Position numbers and translations under genes: made by a program. A stretch of 64,000 nucleotides of DNA from Actinophytocola sp050699935 (GTDB lineage: Bacteria; Actinomycetota; Actinomycetes; Mycobacteriales; Pseudonocardiaceae), in the NCBI RefSeq assembly GCF_050699935.1, contig NZ_JBOHGB010000021.1, positions 3,338 to 67,337 on the forward strand. The letters run 5' to 3'. This document shows positions 60,818 through 64,000 of the stretch, piece after piece; the first letter of the stretch is position 1; each line of letters starts with the position of its first letter. The notes under the pieces are model-generated. The model saw nothing but the letters and a program-made list of their open reading frames with translations. It did no database searches and was not told the DNA's origin.

Positions 60818-61114
60818 GTGCCCCGCCGCAACCGTCACCGGACCCGGCGCGCCGAGCCACCCGGCCCGCCGGTCGTTGGCTGGCAGCAGCCCGAGTCCGC
60901 CCCGGACGGCGAGTGGCTGGTTCGCCGGATCCCCGGCGACCGGTCGACGAAGCAGTACCGCTGCCCCGGCTGCGACCACGAGATCCGCCCCGGCACCGCG
61001 CACGTCGTGGTCTGGCCGGCGGACGACACGGGCGGCGTGGCCGACCGCCGCCACTGGCACGAGTCCTGCTGGCAGACCCGCCACCGGCGCCGCCCGACGA
61101 GCCGGTACTGGTGA
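60818..61114 (+). CDS. Conserved small zinc-ribbon-like protein
   Basis: A 98-aa basic protein with RIPGDRSTKQYRCPGCDHEI and HWHESCW, giving Cys-x-x-Cys ... His ... Cys, probably one zinc site. Proteins with this sequence are widespread in actinobacteria, sometimes labelled ATP/GTP-binding without support in the sequence. N-terminus is Arg-rich. GTG 60818 is used. Confidence 0.7.
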   Translation: MPRRNRHRTRRAEPPGPPVVGWQQPESAPDGEWLVRRIPGDRSTKQYRCPGCDHEIRPGTAHVVVWPADDTGGVADRRHWHESCWQTRHRRRPTSRYW

Positions 61115-61180
61115 GCTCGCCAGAACGAGAGTCGCCTGGAGGCAGCGGGTCACGACCCGCCGCCACCAGGCGACGCCGCC

Positions 61181-61351
61181 TTACGGCGGCTTGCGTCCGC
61201 GCCTGATGCTGAGCTGCTGGAGGATCTTGATCGCGTGCTCGCGACCAGCCTTGTCAGCCCGCAACGACCAGATGATGACCACGATCTCGGTCAGAATCCG
61301 GAGCGCCAACGCCGCACTCACCAACACACCAACGAGCCACAGCTCACCCAC
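61181..61351 (-). CDS. Tiny membrane protein (56 aa)
   Basis: GTG 61351 follows AGGAGAAAGGAG at 10 bases. The product has one membrane segment (LWLVGVLVSAALALRILTEI) and a basic cytoplasmic tail (HAIKILQQLSIRRGRKPP). The frame is open further upstream, but that extension has no such site. Unknown function. Confidence 0.5.
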   Translation of the reverse strand: MGELWLVGVLVSAALALRILTEIVVIIWSLRADKAGREHAIKILQQLSIRRGRKPP

Positions 61352-61586
61352 GGCGGGGGTGCTCCTTTCTCCTCTGATCCGGCCGATCGACCCCCAAGTC
61401 GCGACGGGCCGGCCCAGTAGGAGATGCGCTCGCGCTGTGTAGTTGTGCGTTTTCAGGATGCCCGAGGTTCGTCGCCACGGCAACGACGGGACGCGGCCGA
61501 GAAAATCTTGTGGGCGGGTGTCGATTCGGTCGTCGCTGCTTCGACGTATGGGTGAAGGAGCAAGACGGCACAGATCGGAGAGTTCG

Positions 61587-61889
61587 GTGTCTCACCCACT
61601 CGGTTCGCTAGCGGACAACCTGACCGCCTACGCGATCTACGCGACCGCGCAGGCCGAGATGCGGCACGCCTACTCGCTGATCGACGCGGGTGACTTCGCC
61701 GCCGCGGCCGCGGAGATCGCGTCCGCGGCGCGGGCCGCGGACGTGCTGGCCAACTTCAGCGCGTCGGCCGCCGTGGCACGGACGGCGCACTGGCGGCGCG
61801 TCGCCACCGCCCGTCGGCAGTTCGCCGTGCGCGCCCGCGCGCATGCCGATTCCGCACACAACGACCGGCCGCGACTGGCAGCCGCCTGA
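61587..61889 (+). CDS. Small Ala-rich helical protein (100 aa)
   Basis: GTG 61587 follows GGAGAG. The product is almost entirely helical and Ala-rich (AQAEMRHAYSLIDAGDFAAA, ARAADVLANFSASAAVARTA), perhaps a TPR-like or four-helix protein. The frame is open back to 61443, but the upstream part is Arg/Ser-rich with no ribosome binding site. Unknown function. R1 copy 5 starts 16 bases after its stop. Confidence 0.5.
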   Translation: MSHPLGSLADNLTAYAIYATAQAEMRHAYSLIDAGDFAAAAAEIASAARAADVLANFSASAAVARTAHWRRVATARRQFAVRARAHADSAHNDRPRLAAA

Positions 61890-61905
61890 GAGACAAGGGA
61901 ATTCC

Positions 61906-61985
61906 GTGACCTCAGGGGACCGTGACGCAACCCAGCCGCACCATCCGCCGGAACGTAACCAACACTTTCAATTCCGGGGAGGCGG
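61906..61985 (+). repeat. Interspersed repeat R1, copy 5
   Basis: 80 bp, plus strand, the shortest copy, lacking part of the middle. It supplies the last codons and the stop of hisC on the opposite strand. Confidence 0.8.
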
Positions 61986-63029
61986 GAATGTGCGGGCCGC
62001 CGCCAGGAACGCGTCGTTCTCCTCCGGGAGCCCGATCGTCACCCGGGCACCGTCCCCGACGAACGCCCGCACGACGATCTTCTGCTCCAGGCAGTGCTGG
62101 TTGAACGCGGCCGTCCGGTCGCCGAGGAGCAGCCACACGAAGTTCGCCTGCGACGGCGGCACCTCGTAGCCCATCTCCAGCAGCGCCGAGCGCACCCGCT
62201 CCCGCTCGACGGCCACCGGCCCGCACCGGGCCAGCAGCTCGTCGGCGGCGTCCATGGCCGCGATCGCCGCCGCCTGCGCCATCCGGTTCACCGCGAACGG
62301 GATGCCGACCTTGCGCACGGCGGCCGTCACTGCGGGCGGCGCCACCGAGTAGCCGACTCGCACCCCGGCCAGCCCGTACGCCTTCGAGAACGTGCGCAGG
62401 ACCGCGAGGTTCTCCCGGCCCTCGGCCAGCGCGAGCCCGTCGGGCACGTCGGGGTCGGTGGCGAACTCGCGGTACGCCTCGTCCAGGACGACCAGCACGT
62501 GGTCCGGCACGCGGTCGAGGAAGCGCTCCAGCTCCGCGGTGCGCAGCGCGGTGCCGGTCGGGTTGTTCGGGTTCGCGATGAACAGCACCCGCGTGTCGTC
62601 CGTGACCGCGCCGGCCATGGCGTCGAGGTCGTGCCGGTAGTCCGCGGTCAGCGGCACCCTGACGTCGCGTGCCCCGACGATCTGCGTGATGATCGGGTAC
62701 GCCTCGAACGACCGCCAGGCGAACACGACTTCCTGGCCCTCGACGCACATCGCCTGGAGGACCTGCTGGGCCAGCGCCACCGAACCGGCGCCGATCGCCA
62801 CTCGTTCCTCGGGCTGGCCCAGGTACGCCGCCGTCTTGGCCTGCACGTCGTCGTTGGCCATCTGCGGGTACCGGTTGACGTCGGCGGCCGCGTCCGTGAT
62901 CGCGGCGAGCACGGACGCCGGCGCGTGCGTGGAGACTTCGTTGCTGGACAGCACGATCGCGCCGGGGATCTTGCGGCCGGGCACGTAGTCCGGGAGTTCG
63001 GCGAGGTCGGCTCGGACGGAGATGGGCAT
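61968..63029 (-). CDS. hisC: Histidinol-phosphate / aromatic aminotransferase, C-terminus rewritten by R1
   Basis: A 353-aa fold-I PLP aminotransferase: VLSSNEVSTHAP, IANPNNPTGTALR, DEAYREF, the PLP-Lys region RTFSKAYGLAGVRVGY and VRITVG-like RVTIGLPEENDAFL. Position away from the his operon leaves open an aromatic aminotransferase (Pat) role. The final residues FPPPRN and the stop lie in R1 copy 5, replacing the usual short tail. ATG 63029 aligns with family starts; in-frame ATGs at 63038 and 63041 are possible. Confidence 0.88.
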   Translation of the reverse strand: MPISVRADLAELPDYVPGRKIPGAIVLSSNEVSTHAPASVLAAITDAAADVNRYPQMANDDVQAKTAAYLGQPEERVAIGAGSVALAQQVLQAMCVEGQEVVFAWRSFEAYPIITQIVGARDVRVPLTADYRHDLDAMAGAVTDDTRVLFIANPNNPTGTALRTAELERFLDRVPDHVLVVLDEAYREFATDPDVPDGLALAEGRENLAVLRTFSKAYGLAGVRVGYSVAPPAVTAAVRKVGIPFAVNRMAQAAAIAAMDAADELLARCGPVAVERERVRSALLEMGYEVPPSQANFVWLLLGDRTAAFNQHCLEQKIVVRAFVGDGARVTIGLPEENDAFLAAARTFPPPRN

Positions 63030-63067
63030 GCCCCGCATCATGTCACCCGGCGATGGAGGATGGTGAC

Positions 63068-63181
63068 GTGCATTTGTCTGATCCTGTGGTTCTGTCGCAC
63101 GCGTTTCCACTCGACTCGCGGATGTGGGACGGCCTGGTCGAGGTCAGCTGCGTGCCCGGCGCGCGCACCGTGTTCGGCTGA
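63068..63181 (+). pseudogene. Alpha/beta-hydrolase N-terminal fragment
   Basis: GTG 63068, preceded by GGAGG, opens 37 codons (VHLSDPVVLSHAFPLDSRMWDG...). VVLSHAFPLDSRMWDG is the oxyanion-hole region that starts many alpha/beta hydrolases, but the frame stops after 37 residues with no further domain. A truncated relic; the rest of the gene is absent. Confidence 0.5.
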
Positions 63182-63183
63182 GG

Positions 63184-63723
63184 TCACTCCAGGGGCAGCG
63201 CCGGCTCGATCAGCTCCGCGAGCCGTAACGCCATCCGGCAGGAGTCGAACTCGTCCAAGGTGCTGGTGTCAGAGCCCACGGCGCTGGCGTCAGCGCGTGA
63301 GCTCTCGCTCACGTACATGATGATCGAGCACACGTCATACGTTTCCACCTGGACCGCCTCCCGCGAGCCGACGGTCAGCGGTGTCCGGTCGAGGTCCGAA
63401 GGCAGGTCGTCAAGCCCCCGCGTCTCGTCGACGGAGATGGCAACCGTGTAGGCGTCGCCCTCCTGTCCCCAGTTGTCGACGAACCAGCCGCACCCCCGGC
63501 TGATCTTGGAGGGACGGCCCGCACCGACATCCTCGACGCCGACCTCCACCGCGATCTCCTCGGTGAGCAGCGCACAGGGATCCACCTCGGCCAGCGACAC
63601 CGGTCGTGCGGATGGTGTGCCAGTGCTACCGGGTGCGCTCGGCTCGGCCACGGGCGTACCGCCGGTCTCGGCCGAACACCCCACCAGTACCGCGGCCAGC
63701 AGCGGCAGAACGCGTGCCCTCAT
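63184..63723 (-). CDS. DUF3558-like lipoprotein
   Basis: A 179-aa exported protein: signal and lipobox (RARVLPLLAAVLVGCSAE), a Gly/Pro/Ser/Thr linker, and the module beginning VDPCALLTEEIAVEVG, with conserved Cys in RGCGWFVDN and DSCRMALRLAEL. Related to the doubled lipoprotein at 57675. ATG 63723 follows GAAGGG by 8 bases; GTG 63729 is an alternative. Overlaps nothing, ending 2 bases after the hydrolase fragment. Confidence 0.75.
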   Translation of the reverse strand: MRARVLPLLAAVLVGCSAETGGTPVAEPSAPGSTGTPSARPVSLAEVDPCALLTEEIAVEVGVEDVGAGRPSKISRGCGWFVDNWGQEGDAYTVAISVDETRGLDDLPSDLDRTPLTVGSREAVQVETYDVCSIIMYVSESSRADASAVGSDTSTLDEFDSCRMALRLAELIEPALPLE

Positions 63724-63826
63724 GCCCACAGCCCTTCACGCTGAGTGTGTTCGGCGGTGACCGGAAACTAGCGTTCGGTGAACAACCGCGTCCACGTCTC
63801 ACCCACAGATCTGGAAATTCTGGAAG

Positions 63827-64000
63827 TCAGCCGCCGGCCCGGCGCGGTGCACGACGCCTTCCTCGCGTGGGGCGTCGGCGGTGAGGGCGGCGATCCTCGT
63901 CGTCGGGTTCGAGCGGGATGTGCGGCTCCTCCTCGTCGCCGGTCGGGTCGAGCAGCTCCACGGCGTCGCGCCGCGCGGGCCGGCCGGGCGGCTCGTCGTC
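63827..64000 (-). CDS. C-terminal part of a gene with a charged disordered tail (runs off the right edge)
   Basis: Reading the minus strand from 64000, 57 codons are open to a TGA at 63829..63827. The product is acidic then strongly basic (EEEPHIPLEPDDEDRRPHRR, then RGRRRAPRRAGG). Such tails occur on membrane or cell-division proteins of actinobacteria, but nothing here identifies the gene. The reading frame and composition support coding; the start lies outside the window. Confidence 0.45.
   Translation of the reverse strand, partial: DDEPPGRPARRDAVELLDPTGDEEEPHIPLEPDDEDRRPHRRRPTRGRRRAPRRAGG

Noticed and set aside
1..64000. CRISPR arrays, rRNA genes, phage structural genes or a replication origin
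   Set aside because: No spacer-repeat pattern, rRNA-like sequence, phage module or DnaA-box cluster was seen anywhere in the window.

Overview
High-GC actinobacterial chromosome, most likely from Pseudonocardiales (Amycolatopsis/Pseudonocardia-like). Supporting signs are roughly 70% GC, many GTG starts with GTGA/ATGA overlaps, an argS-lysA-hom-thrC-thrB block, a Rho with a long Arg/Asn/Asp-rich insert, NucS mismatch repair, decaprenyl-linked WecA beside the F1Fo-ATP synthase operon, and MurA with Asp in place of the catalytic Cys. Everything is read by eye; family names rest on recalled motifs, not searches.

Layout. 1-1416: edge of a minus-strand gene, then msrB-msrA. 1420-9200: decayed accessory region holding a frameshifted VWA pseudogene, an ISL3-family element with a passenger gene (about 2301-4675), a 5'-truncated, twice-frameshifted SARP/AfsR-type regulator, two YbaB-like genes, and a 1.1-kb toxin-antitoxin cassette between two 48-bp copies of the 3' part of tRNA-Arg(CCG). 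9203-14505: intact tRNA-Arg, EphD-like hydrolase/SDR fusion, CDF metal exporter, DUF305 and two DUF3105 proteins. 14599-31999: housekeeping block (argS, lysA, hom, thrC, thrB, rho, rpmE, prfA, prmC, threonylcarbamoyl-AMP synthase, glyA, wecA). 32000-40354: full ATP synthase operon behind a structured leader and ended by a strong hairpin. 40489-48074: DUF2550, an intradiol-dioxygenase-like lipoprotein, PduO cobalamin adenosyltransferase, quinone oxidoreductase, murA and gamma-glutamyltranspeptidase. 48081-64000: broken sulfite-oxidase-like gene, MeaA-type B12 mutase, ehuBCDA ectoine-type ABC transporter with an orphan second binding protein, echA, nucS, a double-module hydroxyacyl-CoA dehydrogenase, HisC-like aminotransferase, DUF3558-type lipoproteins and small genes.

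How the genes work together. lysA-hom-thrC-thrB form the aspartate-family branch; prfA-prmC make and methylate release factor 1; the PduO enzyme supplies adenosylcobalamin that the MeaA mutase needs; ehuBCDA imports compatible solutes; atpB-E-F-F'-H-A-G-D-C encode the ATP synthase.

Most unusual signals. (1) A roughly 80-102-bp interspersed repeat (called R1 here), five copies, sits at gene edges and changes proteins: an in-frame insertion near the ThrC N-terminus, new C-termini for an FmdB-like protein and HisC, and the 5' truncation of the sulfite-oxidase gene. (2) A toxin-antitoxin cassette is bounded by tRNA-derived att-like repeats with no integrase. (3) An ISL3 element carries an unknown passenger gene. 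(4) The ATP synthase operon has a three-hairpin leader with an 11-codon ORF, a b'/delta pair that is fused in mycobacteria but split here, and a second AtpC-like N-terminal mini-ORF after the terminator. Frameshifts cluster in the accessory region and at one R1 site, while the housekeeping genes read cleanly, which argues for decay rather than general sequencing error.
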